Below are positions 8,960 to 17,960 of a stretch of DNA of 55,373 bases, in pieces (within the stretch, counting starts at the first letter, position 1; every line of letters starts with the position of its first letter). The notes under the pieces are model-generated. The model was not told where the DNA came from. It did no database searches and saw only the letters and a program-made list of their open reading frames with translations. The stretch is from Lachnospiraceae bacterium (lineage in GTDB: Bacteria; Bacillota; Clostridia; Lachnospirales; Lachnospiraceae). The stretch lies in the NCBI GenBank assembly GCA_022791975.1, contig JAAWAC010000030.1, positions 1 through 55,373 on the forward strand, written 5' to 3'. Made by a program: the position numbers and the translations under genes.

Positions 8960-9160
8960 TTTTCACTCCTAGTTATGTAATGGCCCGTGGCGGCCCGTGG
9001 GGAGAAGAGAGAAACCGCCCTATTTCTTTATTATTACACAAGGTGGATTGGGATTTCAATCTATTTTGCAAATATTTTGTAGGGGAAGCACCCTTTTGGA
9101 TAAAACAGGAAATAAAAAGTAAATATATACAATAATTTGATAAAATATTGCAAAAATATA

Positions 9161-9189
9161 TTGACATACACAAAAAGTATAGGTATGAT
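9161..9189 (+). promoter_or_regulatory. sigma-A promoter of the hexonate operon
   Basis: TTGACA at 9161-9166, 17-bp spacer, TATGAT at 9184-9189. It lies within the 286-bp divergent gap between the IclR gene and the SDR gene. The expected transcription start is near 9196, inside or next to the dyad at 9200-9216. Confidence 0.8.
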
Positions 9190-9199
9190 AAGTAATATA

Positions 9200-9216
9200 A
9201 TGAAATATCATTTCAT
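9200..9216. promoter_or_regulatory. candidate IclR/KdgR-type operator
   Basis: Perfect 7-bp inverted repeat ATGAAAT/ATTTCAT separated by ATC. It covers the predicted transcription start of the operon, so bound protein would block initiation. The half-sites resemble the KdgR consensus (AATGAAAY...). The adjacent divergent IclR gene is the obvious partner; binding is inferred. Confidence 0.6.
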
Positions 9217-9245
9217 AATATGAAACAAAAAAGAAAGGAGAGGTT

Positions 9246-10049
9246 ATGGGCTTTTGTTTGGAGGCATTTTCTCTGGAGGGGAAAACAGCATTGGTCACAG
9301 GGGGCGCCTACGGAATTGGGTTTGCCATGGCAGAGGCGCTTGCCGCTGCCGGAGCCAGGATCGCATTTAATTGCAGAGGAAGGGAGCATTTGGAGAAGGC
9401 AATCGAAGACTACAGGCAGAGAGGAATCGAGGCAAAAGGCTATCTATGTGATGTCACCTGTGAGGCACAGGTGGGAAAGATGGTGCAGGACATAGAAGAA
9501 AAGATGGGGGGAATCCATATTCTAGTGAACAATGCGGGAATTATCAAAAGGATCCCCATGCATGAAATGTCTCTGGAGGATTTTCAGGAGGTGATTGAGA
9601 TTAACTTAAATGGGGCCTTTCTCATGTCCAAAATGGTTCTTACTGGAATGATAAAGAGAAAGAGTGGGAAAATTATCAATGTTTGCTCCATGATGAGTGA
9701 GCTGGGGCGGGAAACCGTATCCGCCTATGCGGCGGCTAAGGGAGGACTAAAGATGCTTACCCGCAACATTGCGGCGGAGTATGGAAGCTATCATATTCAG
9801 TGCAATGGGATTGGGCCGGGATATATTGCCACGCCTCAGACAGCGCCCTTGCGGGAAAGAGGGGCGCAGGGGGAGAGACATCCCTTTGACCGTTTTATTA
9901 TAGGGAAAACACCGGCGCAGAGGTGGGGAACCCCGGAGGATTTAATGGGAGCAACTGTTTTTCTTGCGTCGGAGGCTTCGGATTTTGTAAACGGACAGAT
10001 TCTTTACGTGGATGGGGGAATTCTGGCTTATATTGGAAGGCAGCCATAG
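9246..10049 (+). CDS. SDR oxidoreductase, gluconate 5-dehydrogenase-like (IdnO)
   Basis: 267 residues, classical short-chain dehydrogenase. The cofactor motif is TGGAYGIG, followed by NNAG. The catalytic Ser is in INVCSMMSELGRET, with YAAAK as the catalytic Tyr/Lys. The CSMxSELGR stretch and the end SDFVNGQILYVDGG closely match 5-keto-D-gluconate reductases of the IdnO type. Likely reaction: reversible reduction of a keto-hexonate with NAD(P)H. ATG 9246 is preceded by GGAGAGG. It is the first gene of an operon with a zinc dehydrogenase, TRAP transporter and mannonate dehydratase. The exact sugar acid cannot be fixed from sequence. Confidence 0.88.
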   Translation: MGFCLEAFSLEGKTALVTGGAYGIGFAMAEALAAAGARIAFNCRGREHLEKAIEDYRQRGIEAKGYLCDVTCEAQVGKMVQDIEEKMGGIHILVNNAGIIKRIPMHEMSLEDFQEVIEINLNGAFLMSKMVLTGMIKRKSGKIINVCSMMSELGRETVSAYAAAKGGLKMLTRNIAAEYGSYHIQCNGIGPGYIATPQTAPLRERGAQGERHPFDRFIIGKTPAQRWGTPEDLMGATVFLASEASDFVNGQILYVDGGILAYIGRQP

Positions 10050-10082
10050 AAAAAATTCCAATGATAGAAAGAAGGGGAGAAA

Positions 10083-11117
10083 TTGAAAGCGGCATTTTTG
10101 GAGGATTGGAATTTCTTGCGGGTTTGTGAGAGGGAAACACCCATTCCAAATGAGAGAGAGGCGTTATTGAGGGTGATATACGGGGGCATCTGTGGATCAG
10201 ATATCACCGTCTACAGAGGACAGCACATGACGGCGGAAAAACCGGTGATCCTGTGTCATGAGATCTTGGGGCGGGTGGAGCAGCTGCCACAGGCTTGGGA
10301 GGGTGAAATTCAAATAGGTGATACGGTTCTGGTAAATCCTGTGATGGAATGTGGAAAATGTGAGGCCTGCTTAGCCGGACATGGAAATGTGTGCAGAAAT
10401 TTAAGGCTATTGGGCATTCACGAAAATGGAGGCTTCGCAGAATATGTAAAGGTTCGGGCGGATCGGATGGTAAAGGCGCCGAAGAATCTTCCCTTAAAGA
10501 TTGCAGCTCTTGGGGAGCCCTTTGCCGTGGGATATCATGTGACCAGCCGGGCCCAGGTAAAGAAGGGGGATCGGGTGCTGATAGTGGGAGCGGGAACCAT
10601 TGGTCTTGTGACAGCCCTCACCATGCGGGAGAAGGGAGCAGGGGAGGTCTGGGTGGCGGAGCGGAATCCTAGGAGAAGGGAGCTTGCCGAAAAGCTGGGA
10701 TTTGGGACGATAGATGTGTCCAGCACAGAGCTTTTACAGGCGGCAAAGGAGAATACTGGACAGGTGGGCTATGATATGGTTATAGATGCCTCCGGGGCCA
10801 GGGATGTGGTGAAGATTCTCCCTGATTTGTGCAAAATCAGAGGAAGGCTCATGTCTCTGGGACTGTCCGGCGCCTGTTATGAATTTCCTATGGGAAAGGT
10901 ATCTTTTAAGGAGCAGGAGGTGATTGGCTCTCGCCTGTACTCCCAGGAACATTTTATAGCCGGCGTGGAGCTTTTGAGCAGGCTCTACCGGAAGTATCCG
11001 GTGGAATGCTTAATCTCCGAGGAGATCCCTCTGGACCAGATCGTCTGTGGGATAGAGCGAATGATAAATGGAAAAGCCCTTGGAAAAATTTTGGTAGCTT
11101 GTGAAAGAGAACTTTAA
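10083..11117 (+). CDS. zinc-dependent medium-chain dehydrogenase (idonate/threonine dehydrogenase-like)
   Basis: 344 residues. Catalytic-zinc region: C37 in ICGSD and H59-E60 in LCHE. Structural zinc: C90, C93, C96 and C104 in ECGKCEACLAGHGNVC. The Rossmann motif is VGAGTIG at about residue 169. The start is TTG 10083, with AAGGGGAG upstream and the usual MKAAF opening of the family. It lies 33 bp after the IdnO-like SDR; a pairing of zinc dehydrogenase and SDR is known for L-idonate breakdown (IdnD/IdnO), where one enzyme oxidises and the other reduces the keto intermediate. Substrate inferred only. Confidence 0.87.
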   Translation: MKAAFLEDWNFLRVCERETPIPNEREALLRVIYGGICGSDITVYRGQHMTAEKPVILCHEILGRVEQLPQAWEGEIQIGDTVLVNPVMECGKCEACLAGHGNVCRNLRLLGIHENGGFAEYVKVRADRMVKAPKNLPLKIAALGEPFAVGYHVTSRAQVKKGDRVLIVGAGTIGLVTALTMREKGAGEVWVAERNPRRRELAEKLGFGTIDVSSTELLQAAKENTGQVGYDMVIDASGARDVVKILPDLCKIRGRLMSLGLSGACYEFPMGKVSFKEQEVIGSRLYSQEHFIAGVELLSRLYRKYPVECLISEEIPLDQIVCGIERMINGKALGKILVACEREL

Positions 11118-11154
11118 GAAAAGGAAACGGTACTTTGTATAGGAGGCATGGAGG

Positions 11155-12240
11155 ATGAGGAAAAGAACGCGTGTGGGAATTACTTTGCTTATGGTATCTG
11201 GATTAATCCTGGGGGGATGTGGCAACAGGGGGCAGGAGCAGCCAGATCAAGGTGCAGAAAATCAAATTACAGAGAGTCAGGCTTTGGAAAATCAGCCTGA
11301 GGAGGGAAAACAGCCGGAAACAGGAGAAGATAAAGTCTATAAGGTAATATTTGCACATCATCAGACAACAGACAGCCCCATTGGAATGGGGATTGACAGG
11401 CTGGCGGCTACCTTAAATGAAAAATCCAATGGACGCCTGGAGGTGCAGGTTTACCCGGCAGAGCAGCTGGGAAATGAGAGTTCCGTGTATGAGCAGCTGT
11501 GCCAGGGATCCGTGCAGATGAGCACCTTTGGATTTGGTATTATTGGCTCCCAGTCCCCCACAGCCCTTGCCATGGAAATGGGGTATATGTTTGAGGATTC
11601 CGATCACTTACAGAAATTTCTGGTCAGCGATGTGTTTTCCGGCATGGTGGAGGACACCATATCTTCCAGCGGCGTGCATATTCTGGGGGCGTACTATAAC
11701 GGAACCCGCCATCTCACCACCACCCATGCCAGAGTGGAGGGACCGGAGGATATGAAGGGATTAAAGATCCGGGTTCCCAACAGCGAGATGATCCTGGCTA
11801 CCCTGGGGGCTATGGGATGTAATCCCACGGTGATGGCCTTTTCCGAGACCTATATGGGGCTGCAAAATGGAACCGTGGAGGGGCAGGAAAACCCGGTGCC
11901 AAGCATTGTGTCCATGAATTTTCAGGAGGTACAGAAATATCTTTGTAAGACTGCCCATATGATTCAGGCTGCATCCATCTGCATCAATGAGGAGTTTTTA
12001 AAGAGTCTTCCGGAGGATTTGCAGAAGCTTATGGTGGAGGAAACACAGGCGGAGCTACAGGCGGTTTCCCAGGATGTGCTGCAAAAGGAAGTGGACCAGG
12101 AAAAAATATTGACAGATGCAGGCATGGAGATTGTGGAGACGGACAAAGAGGCTTTTCAGGCGTGTATGACCGACGTGATTGCAGAATATGAAAAGGTCTG
12201 GGGAGAGGGACTGTACGATCGGATCCAGGCAACAAAATAA
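11155..12240 (+). CDS. TRAP transporter substrate-binding lipoprotein, DctP family
   Basis: 361 residues. An N-terminal signal with lipobox LGGC (Cys about 22) predicts a membrane-anchored binding protein, as expected for a Gram-positive. The mature part has DctP hallmarks: FAHHQTTDSPIGMG, a stretch around LEVQVYPAEQLG, MKGLKIRVPNSEM and GTVEGQENPV. It is followed by the small and large TRAP permeases. ATG 11155 has AGGAGG 8 bases upstream; an ATG at 11148 is out of frame. Likely ligand: a hexuronate or hexonate, judged from the neighbouring enzymes. Confidence 0.93.
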   Translation: MRKRTRVGITLLMVSGLILGGCGNRGQEQPDQGAENQITESQALENQPEEGKQPETGEDKVYKVIFAHHQTTDSPIGMGIDRLAATLNEKSNGRLEVQVYPAEQLGNESSVYEQLCQGSVQMSTFGFGIIGSQSPTALAMEMGYMFEDSDHLQKFLVSDVFSGMVEDTISSSGVHILGAYYNGTRHLTTTHARVEGPEDMKGLKIRVPNSEMILATLGAMGCNPTVMAFSETYMGLQNGTVEGQENPVPSIVSMNFQEVQKYLCKTAHMIQAASICINEEFLKSLPEDLQKLMVEETQAELQAVSQDVLQKEVDQEKILTDAGMEIVETDKEAFQACMTDVIAEYEKVWGEGLYDRIQATK

Positions 12241-12325
12241 GGGATTTTCAGAAACTTTAAAACAGCATCTCCCCGGCTGGGGGAATCTGGAAGGGAAGAT
12301 GCAAAGCTTCAAATCGAGGGAAAAG

Positions 12326-12802
12326 ATGGTGAAAAAAATATTGGAGGCCATGGACAAGGTGGTGGGATTTTTGATTGTGCTGCTGCTGGCAGCCATTTGG
12401 ATAGGTCTGTTTTATCAGGTTGTAATGCGCTATGTATTTAACAGGCCCCCTGTCTGGACTGAGGAATTCAGCATGTCTCTCATGATCTGGGTGACCTTTC
12501 TGGGAATGGGTTATGGAGTGCGCCATCGAATGCACATCCGGATGAACAGTGTGATTAAGCTCTTTTCCAGGAACATGCAAAAGATCATTGCAGTGGTATT
12601 AAACATGGTGATTCTGGGGGTGGTGGTACGTGTGATTCCCTTTTCCTGGACCTACTTTATGGAGCGCAGTACGGTGATCTCAACCACCCTGGGAGTGTCT
12701 CTGGGAGTTGTATATCTCTGTGTTCCGGTGGGCTATATCTATTTGATAATAAATCTCATTTGGGACAGCGTAAGAATATTGGGGGGAGACATTCCCCAGT
12801 AG
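12326..12802 (+). CDS. TRAP transporter small permease, DctQ family
   Basis: About 158 residues with four membrane helices and the family motif RYVFNRPPVWTEEFS. ATG 12326 is chosen because GAGGG lies 5 bases upstream; ATG 12299 is an alternative with a site that is too close, and longer frames would overlap the binding-protein gene. It works with the DctP and DctM neighbours as a sodium- or proton-driven importer. Confidence 0.88.
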   Translation: MVKKILEAMDKVVGFLIVLLLAAIWIGLFYQVVMRYVFNRPPVWTEEFSMSLMIWVTFLGMGYGVRHRMHIRMNSVIKLFSRNMQKIIAVVLNMVILGVVVRVIPFSWTYFMERSTVISTTLGVSLGVVYLCVPVGYIYLIINLIWDSVRILGGDIPQ

Positions 12803-12855
12803 GACGGAGCCAAAAGAAAGAATATATCCGGGATGATCTGGAGAAAGGGAGACAA

Positions 12856-14127
12856 ATGGGACTTTTATTTGGAAGCTTTATGGTTTTATTACTGTTGGGG
12901 ATGCCCGTATCCTTCTGCATGTTTGTCAGCTCCTTCTTTTACATGACGGCAAATGACATTACTCTGTTGACCCTGGTGCAGCGGGTGGCCACGGGAACCA
13001 ATTCTTTTACCCTGCTTGCAGCTCCCTGCTTTATTTTGACTGGGGCTCTGATGAATTCGGCGGGGGTGACAACGCGGATATTTCACTGGTGTAACAAGAT
13101 CGTGGGGCATATCCCCGGGGGATTGGGCCATTCCAATGTATTGGCCAGCATTGTATTTGCCGGCATGAGCGGAACGGCTGTGGGAGATGCGGGGGGCCTG
13201 GGAGCTGTGGAGCTAAAGGCTATGCAGGATGCAGGCTTTGACGATGATTTTTCTCTGGCAATCACTGCGGCCTCCTCGGTAATAGGCCCCATTATCCCTC
13301 CAAGTCTTCCGGCTGTTATGGTGGGAGTCATATCTGGGGTATCCATTGGAAGAATCTTTGTGGGAGGAATTCTCCCCGGAGTTTTTATTGGTCTGATGCT
13401 GAGCCTTGTGGTATATAGCATCTCGGTGAAGAGAAAGTATCCCCGGGAAAAACGGGCAACCAGGGGAGAGATTCTACGGAGCAGTAAGGAAGCATTTTTT
13501 CCCCTGTTTACGGTGGTTCTCTGTGTGGGCGGCATACTGACCGGGGTGATTACTCCCACAGAAGCCGGCTGTGTGGCGCTGACCTATGCGGCTATTCTAG
13601 GGTTTGCCTATGGGGAGCTGTCTATAAAGAAATTGTACCGCACCATCCAGGAATCCTGCGGCACTTCCTTAAGTGTTTTATTTATCATTGCCTCCGGGAC
13701 TATTTTTGGCTGGATCATTGCCATCGGACAAGTTCCCCAGACGGTGACCGCCTTTTTTGTCACCTTTATCACCAATAAATATGTGGCGCTTCTGGTAATC
13801 AATGTGCTCCTTCTGCTTTGCGGCTGCTTTATGGAAACCATGTGTGCCATCAGCCTACTGACCCCCATTCTTATGCCAGTGGCCGTAAGCTATGGTATTG
13901 ACCCGGTTCATTTCAGCATTGTTCTGATTATCAATCTGATGCTGGGACTGATTACCCCGCCTGTGGGGGTGGTCCTGTATATTTTGTCCAGCCTGTCTAC
14001 CGTGTCTTTTGACAGAATCGTAAAAGCTGTGTGGCCCTTTTTGCTTATTCTGATCCTATCTCTGCTGGTTATTACCTATGTGCCTGCCATTGTAACCTTT
14101 TTGCCCAATTTGATTTATGGAGGATAA
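12856..14127 (+). CDS. TRAP transporter large permease, DctM family
   Basis: 423 residues, about twelve membrane helices. Typical features are LLLGMPVSFCMF at the N-terminus, the conserved GMSGTAVGDAGGLG and IIPPSLPAVMVG loops, and GLITPPVGVVLY near the end. ATG 12856 is preceded by GAAAGGGAG and gives the normal family length; the frame is open further upstream but has no better start. Completes the TRAP system with the DctP and DctQ genes. Confidence 0.93.
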   Translation: MGLLFGSFMVLLLLGMPVSFCMFVSSFFYMTANDITLLTLVQRVATGTNSFTLLAAPCFILTGALMNSAGVTTRIFHWCNKIVGHIPGGLGHSNVLASIVFAGMSGTAVGDAGGLGAVELKAMQDAGFDDDFSLAITAASSVIGPIIPPSLPAVMVGVISGVSIGRIFVGGILPGVFIGLMLSLVVYSISVKRKYPREKRATRGEILRSSKEAFFPLFTVVLCVGGILTGVITPTEAGCVALTYAAILGFAYGELSIKKLYRTIQESCGTSLSVLFIIASGTIFGWIIAIGQVPQTVTAFFVTFITNKYVALLVINVLLLLCGCFMETMCAISLLTPILMPVAVSYGIDPVHFSIVLIINLMLGLITPPVGVVLYILSSLSTVSFDRIVKAVWPFLLILILSLLVITYVPAIVTFLPNLIYGG

Positions 14128-14132
14128 ACTGT

Positions 14133-15212
14133 ATGGATGTAATAAATGGAAAAAATTTCCAGAGTGAAATCAAACTGTGCACCCAGGTGTCGCCGGAGGT
14201 GGAGGAGGATTTTCTAACATTTCTGGAGCAGATAGGAATTGCCTATGTGTATGCGTGGTTTACGGAGGAACAGTTTACCTATGACTTTCTCAAGGACTTT
14301 AAGGGGAGGGTAAACAGGCACGGGATTGCAGTAGCCAATGTGGGCGCGGTTCATATGGCGAAGAACCGGGACATTATTCTGGGAGGAGAGGGCCGGGACG
14401 CGGCAATCCAAATGTTTCAGGATAATATCCGCATGCTCGGGGAGGTGGGGATATTTACCACCACCTTTACCTGGGAGCCAGATGGGGTGTGGGCCAGTGA
14501 CTGGGACTATCCAACCCGGGGAGGGGCCCTGACAAGGAAATGGGATCAGAGGATTCTGGAGGAGAAAAGCTTTGCCCTGGAACAGAGATATACCCAGATT
14601 CCCATTCATCAAAGGGAGCTGGTTGACACGGGATATACCCATCAAAGGTTCTATACCCGGGAGGAAATGTGGGAAAACTACCGCTATTTTATACAGAGGG
14701 TTCTTCCCACGGCGGAACAATACAAGGTGCGCCTGGCACTTCATCCCAACGATCCCCCCATTGACGCGGTGGCAGGGGTGAGCTGTCTGATTCGAAACTT
14801 TGAGGATTATAAACGGGCCTTTGAGATAGGGAAAAGTCCTTATCTGGGAATGGAATTTTGCTGCGGATGCTGTCTGGAGGCAGGGGAGAGATTTGGAGAT
14901 ATTTTTCAGGCCATTCCCTATTTTCAGCAGGAAAATAAAATTTTTCTGGTGCATTTCCGGAATGTGGACAAAACGCTGCCCTGCTTTGTGGAAACCTTTC
15001 TGGACGAGGGGTACGGGGATATGCTGGGGATTATGAAAGCCTTTGTGAGAGCTGGTTATAAGGGAACGCTTGTTCTCGATCATTCTCCCCGAATGGTGGG
15101 AGCTGCCGGAGCTTACGGGGAAGCGGCCTATGCAAACGGATATATCAGGGCATTGCTGACCTGCGCAGAGGAGCTGGTGGCTAGTGAGAGAGGAGGGACC
15201 CATGACGGTTAA
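14133..15212 (+). CDS. uxuA: mannonate dehydratase, UxuA family
   Basis: 359 residues, TIM-barrel fold. UxuA hallmarks: LALHPNDPP (metal-binding His/Asp), FCCGCC, FLVHFRNVDK, the FLDEGYGDM loop and VLDHSPRMVG near the end. Expected reaction: D-mannonate to 2-keto-3-deoxy-D-gluconate plus water, in the cytoplasm. It starts 5 bp after dctM; ATG 14133 uses the TGGAGGA that overlaps the dctM stop. It links the dehydrogenases upstream to KDG. No KDG kinase or KDPG aldolase is present in the operon. The activity is assigned by family; some UxuA homologues act on other acids. Confidence 0.88.
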   Translation: MDVINGKNFQSEIKLCTQVSPEVEEDFLTFLEQIGIAYVYAWFTEEQFTYDFLKDFKGRVNRHGIAVANVGAVHMAKNRDIILGGEGRDAAIQMFQDNIRMLGEVGIFTTTFTWEPDGVWASDWDYPTRGGALTRKWDQRILEEKSFALEQRYTQIPIHQRELVDTGYTHQRFYTREEMWENYRYFIQRVLPTAEQYKVRLALHPNDPPIDAVAGVSCLIRNFEDYKRAFEIGKSPYLGMEFCCGCCLEAGERFGDIFQAIPYFQQENKIFLVHFRNVDKTLPCFVETFLDEGYGDMLGIMKAFVRAGYKGTLVLDHSPRMVGAAGAYGEAAYANGYIRALLTCAEELVASERGGTHDG

Positions 15213-15990
15213 GGAGCTGCTGGAGAAAAAAGGAAAGGAGAAAATCATTGCGGTAAATACCTCGGACCTTTCTCTGGCCATCGCCTGTGCCCAGGCCGGG
15301 GTGGATAACATTGTAATCGGAAGGAGACAGCCGGTGGAGATAACCCTAGCCGTTTTGCCGGAGATTCGCCGGGCTGTGCCGGGAATTCTCCTTACAGCGG
15401 TTATGCCCCACAGCTCTGCCGTTATCAGCGAGGAGACGGCCATTCGGGATGCCATGAGGCTGTTGGAGGGCGGGGCCGATCTGGTGTACACCACAGGCAT
15501 GTGCCCGGACCGAATAAAGGCCCTGACAAGACAGAAGATACCCTGCGTGTCCCATCTGGGCCTGATTCCTTATCACGCCACCTGGACGGGTGGTTTTCGG
15601 GCAGTGGGAAAGACGGCGGTGGAGGCAGAAGAACTTTACCGGAAGGCCAAGGAGCTGGAGGAGGCAGGTGTGGTCTGTGTGGAGCTGGAATGCATCCCGG
15701 ATCGGGTGGCCGCGCATATCAGCAACTCTGTAAGGTTTCTCACCTATTCCATGGGCTCCGGAGAGGCCTGCGACGGACAGTATCTCTTTGCCTGTGATCT
15801 TTTAGGGAGTCATAACGGGCACTACCCCAGGCACAGCATTTGTTATGAAAGCTTTTTTGAGAAATCCGTGGAGGTCTTTCGAAGATTTAGGAAGGATGTG
15901 GAGACCGGCGCTTATCCCCAGAAAAAGCACAAGATTTCCATGGAGGAAGGAGAATATAAGGATTTTTTGGAACGGGTGGGGAAAGAATAA
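15202..15990 (+). CDS. PanB-like (ketopantoate hydroxymethyltransferase family) protein without metal ligands
   Basis: 262 residues from ATG 15202 (AGAGGAGGGA just upstream), overlapping uxuA by 11 bp. The whole length matches the PanB fold: VSHLGLIP, then GGFRAVGKT, LEEAGVVCVELECIP and CDGQYLFACDLLG. PanB binds magnesium through three acids; by alignment to the E. coli protein these become Arg41 (in VIGRR), Val67 (in LLTAVMP) and Thr98 (in LVYTTGM). The catalytic Glu is kept (E163 in LECIP). So the family is clear, but the standard pantoate reaction is unlikely. As last gene of a hexonate operon it may be a lyase or aldolase for a keto acid, or a regulator; the function is unknown. Confidence 0.8.
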   Translation: MTVKELLEKKGKEKIIAVNTSDLSLAIACAQAGVDNIVIGRRQPVEITLAVLPEIRRAVPGILLTAVMPHSSAVISEETAIRDAMRLLEGGADLVYTTGMCPDRIKALTRQKIPCVSHLGLIPYHATWTGGFRAVGKTAVEAEELYRKAKELEEAGVVCVELECIPDRVAAHISNSVRFLTYSMGSGEACDGQYLFACDLLGSHNGHYPRHSICYESFFEKSVEVFRRFRKDVETGAYPQKKHKISMEEGEYKDFLERVGKE

Positions 15991-16036
15991 AGAAACAGGC
16001 TACATAAAGAGACAGGCTACATAAAGAAACAGGTTA
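15991..16036. repeat. 17-bp direct repeats, nearly three copies
   Basis: Units beginning AGAAACAGGCTACATAA, AGAGACAGGCTACATAA and AGAAACAGGTTAC, directly after the stop of the PanB-like gene and running into the next hairpin. No function is apparent. Confidence 0.8.
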
Positions 16037-16075
16037 CGGCCGCAAAGCAAGAATTTTCCAAAGCTTTGCGGCCGT
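16036..16075. terminator. hairpin between convergent operons
   Basis: Thirteen-base-pair perfect stem ACGGCCGCAAAGC/GCTTTGCGGCCGT with a 14-nt loop, between the stops of two convergent genes. There is no strong T run on either side, so it may be a weak or Rho-assisted bidirectional terminator. Confidence 0.6.
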
Positions 16076-16145
16076 GCCATTTCCGGGTTTAAACAGCCGG
16101 TCTGTGTTTTCTGACACATGGTCTATGGGCAGTCTGCCAAAAGAG

Positions 16146-17861
16146 CTACTCCATATAAGCCCCCACCATAGGCGGTGCAGCCTTCTCCGTAAAGAATTTC
16201 AGCACCCCATGGGTGTACTTGGGTTCCTTGGGCGTCCAGGATTTTTTCCGCTCCTCCAGAATTTTATCGATCTCTTCCAGGGGCAATCTCTCCCCTTTGA
16301 CACCTACAATCTGTAGAATACGGTTCTCCACATCGATCTCAATAAGATCCCCTTCCTCTACCAGAGCGATGGGGCCACCGCTGGCAGCCTCAGGCGAAAT
16401 GTGGCCGATGGCGGGTCCCTTGGAGGCGCCGGAGAAACGGCCGTCCGTCAAGAGGGCGATGGACTTGGAAAGCTCCGGATTGGAGGAAATAGCCTCAGTG
16501 GTGTAGAACATTTCAGGCATACCGCTGCCTCTGGGGCCTTCGTAACGGATAAATACTGCGTCCCCCGGTTTAATCTGATTCTTGAAAATAGCGTCAATGG
16601 CCGCCTCCTCGGAGTCAAAGGGTCTGGCGTTGAGGATAGCCTTGTGCATTTCCTTGGGAACAGCGCTGTGCTTGATCACAGAGCCCATGGGCGCCAGGTT
16701 ACCCTTCAATACGGCGATGGTGCCATTGCTGCCAATGGGATTATCAAAGGGACGGATCACATCCTGCCACTTGAGATCCACTTTAGCCATGTACTCGTTG
16801 CACTTCTCATAGAAGCCGTTAGCCTTGAGATCCTCCAGGTTTTCTCCCAGAGTCTTGCCTGTAACGGTCATCACATCCAGGTTCAGCTGGCTCTTGATCT
16901 CCTCCATAATGCGGGGAACACCGCCTGCATAATAGAAATACTGTGCCGGCCATTTGCCTGCGGGACGAATATCCAAAAGATAGTGAGCGCCCCGGTGCAT
17001 CTGGTCAAACATATCTCCATCCAGATCCAGGCCAAACTCCCGGGCAGCCGCAGGCAGATGCAGAAGGGAATTGGTGGAGCCAGAGATAGCGGCATGCACC
17101 TTCACTGCATTTTCGATGGATTTGGCGGTTACAATATCCCGGGCTTTGAGACCCCTGGTGCCAAGCTGAACAGCCAGCTCACCGGCCTTTTTGGCCACAT
17201 CCCGCAGGTCCTCACAGGTGGCGGGCATTAAAGCGCTGCCGGGAATCATCAGTCCCAGAGCCTCCGCCATAATCTGCATGGTGGAAGCGGTTCCCATAAA
17301 GGAGCAGGCTCCGCAGGAGGGACAGGCGTGATGTTTATAATAGGTAAATTGCTCCTCTGTAATCTCACCTCTCTGGAACATGGCATTGTACATGCCAATC
17401 TGCTCCAGGGTGAGGAGATCCGGTCCGGCCTCCATGACGCCGCCGGTCACCACGATGGAAGGAATATTCAGCCGGCCGATGGCCAAAAGATGGGCAGGCA
17501 CAGCCTTATCGCAGCTGGCAATAAACACGCCTGCATCAAAGGGAGTGGCCATGGCGTGGATCTCGATAAGGTTGGCAATAGCTTCCCGGGAGGCCAGGGA
17601 ATAGTTGATGCCATCGTGACCCTGGGACATACCATCACAGATATCTGTGGCAAAATACCGGGCAGCCTTGCCACCAGCCTCTGCCACACCTTCATAGGCC
17701 TTGTTGGCCAGCTCCAGCAGATGGGCGCTGCCGGGATGACTGTCACCAAAGGTGCTCTCGATCATAATCTGAGGCTTTTCCAGATCCTCTGCTGTCCAGC
17801 CCATACCCATGCGCAGCGGGTCCATTTCCGGGGCCAGTTTACGTACTTCTTGACTAATCAT
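16146..17861 (-). CDS. IlvD/Edd family dehydratase
   Basis: 571 residues. Iron-sulfur and active-site motifs of the family: DICDGMSQGHDG, FIASCDK and HHACPSCGACSFMGTAS, with the conserved late motif LTDGRFSGASKGPAIGHISPEA. It dehydrates a 2,3-dihydroxy acid to a 2-keto acid. ATG 17861 has GGAGGAA 8 bases upstream. It is transcribed from a ROK repressor/glycyl radical enzyme cluster and lies tail to tail with a sugar-acid operon, so a sugar-acid dehydratase (gluconate, xylonate or arabonate type) is as likely as dihydroxy-acid dehydratase of branched-chain amino acid synthesis. No other ilv gene is near. Confidence 0.87.
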   Translation of the reverse strand: MISQEVRKLAPEMDPLRMGMGWTAEDLEKPQIMIESTFGDSHPGSAHLLELANKAYEGVAEAGGKAARYFATDICDGMSQGHDGINYSLASREAIANLIEIHAMATPFDAGVFIASCDKAVPAHLLAIGRLNIPSIVVTGGVMEAGPDLLTLEQIGMYNAMFQRGEITEEQFTYYKHHACPSCGACSFMGTASTMQIMAEALGLMIPGSALMPATCEDLRDVAKKAGELAVQLGTRGLKARDIVTAKSIENAVKVHAAISGSTNSLLHLPAAAREFGLDLDGDMFDQMHRGAHYLLDIRPAGKWPAQYFYYAGGVPRIMEEIKSQLNLDVMTVTGKTLGENLEDLKANGFYEKCNEYMAKVDLKWQDVIRPFDNPIGSNGTIAVLKGNLAPMGSVIKHSAVPKEMHKAILNARPFDSEEAAIDAIFKNQIKPGDAVFIRYEGPRGSGMPEMFYTTEAISSNPELSKSIALLTDGRFSGASKGPAIGHISPEAASGGPIALVEEGDLIEIDVENRILQIVGVKGERLPLEEIDKILEERKKSWTPKEPKYTHGVLKFFTEKAAPPMVGAYME

Positions 17862-17960
17862 AAGGGAACTTCCTCCTTTCTTTTCTTAATTCGAAAGTAC
17901 CATAATTGGGGAATATTGTCAAGATGAAAAGGGGGGAGGAATCCCCTTGCTTACAGAGCT

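Noticed and set aside
16036..16075. Strong intrinsic terminator
   Set aside because: The stem is perfect but neither strand has a clear T run, so only a weak terminator or hairpin is claimed.
16401..17231. 276-codon plus-strand frame opposite the IlvD-type gene
   Set aside because: Antisense shadow of a well-conserved gene; no start signal and no recognisable protein.
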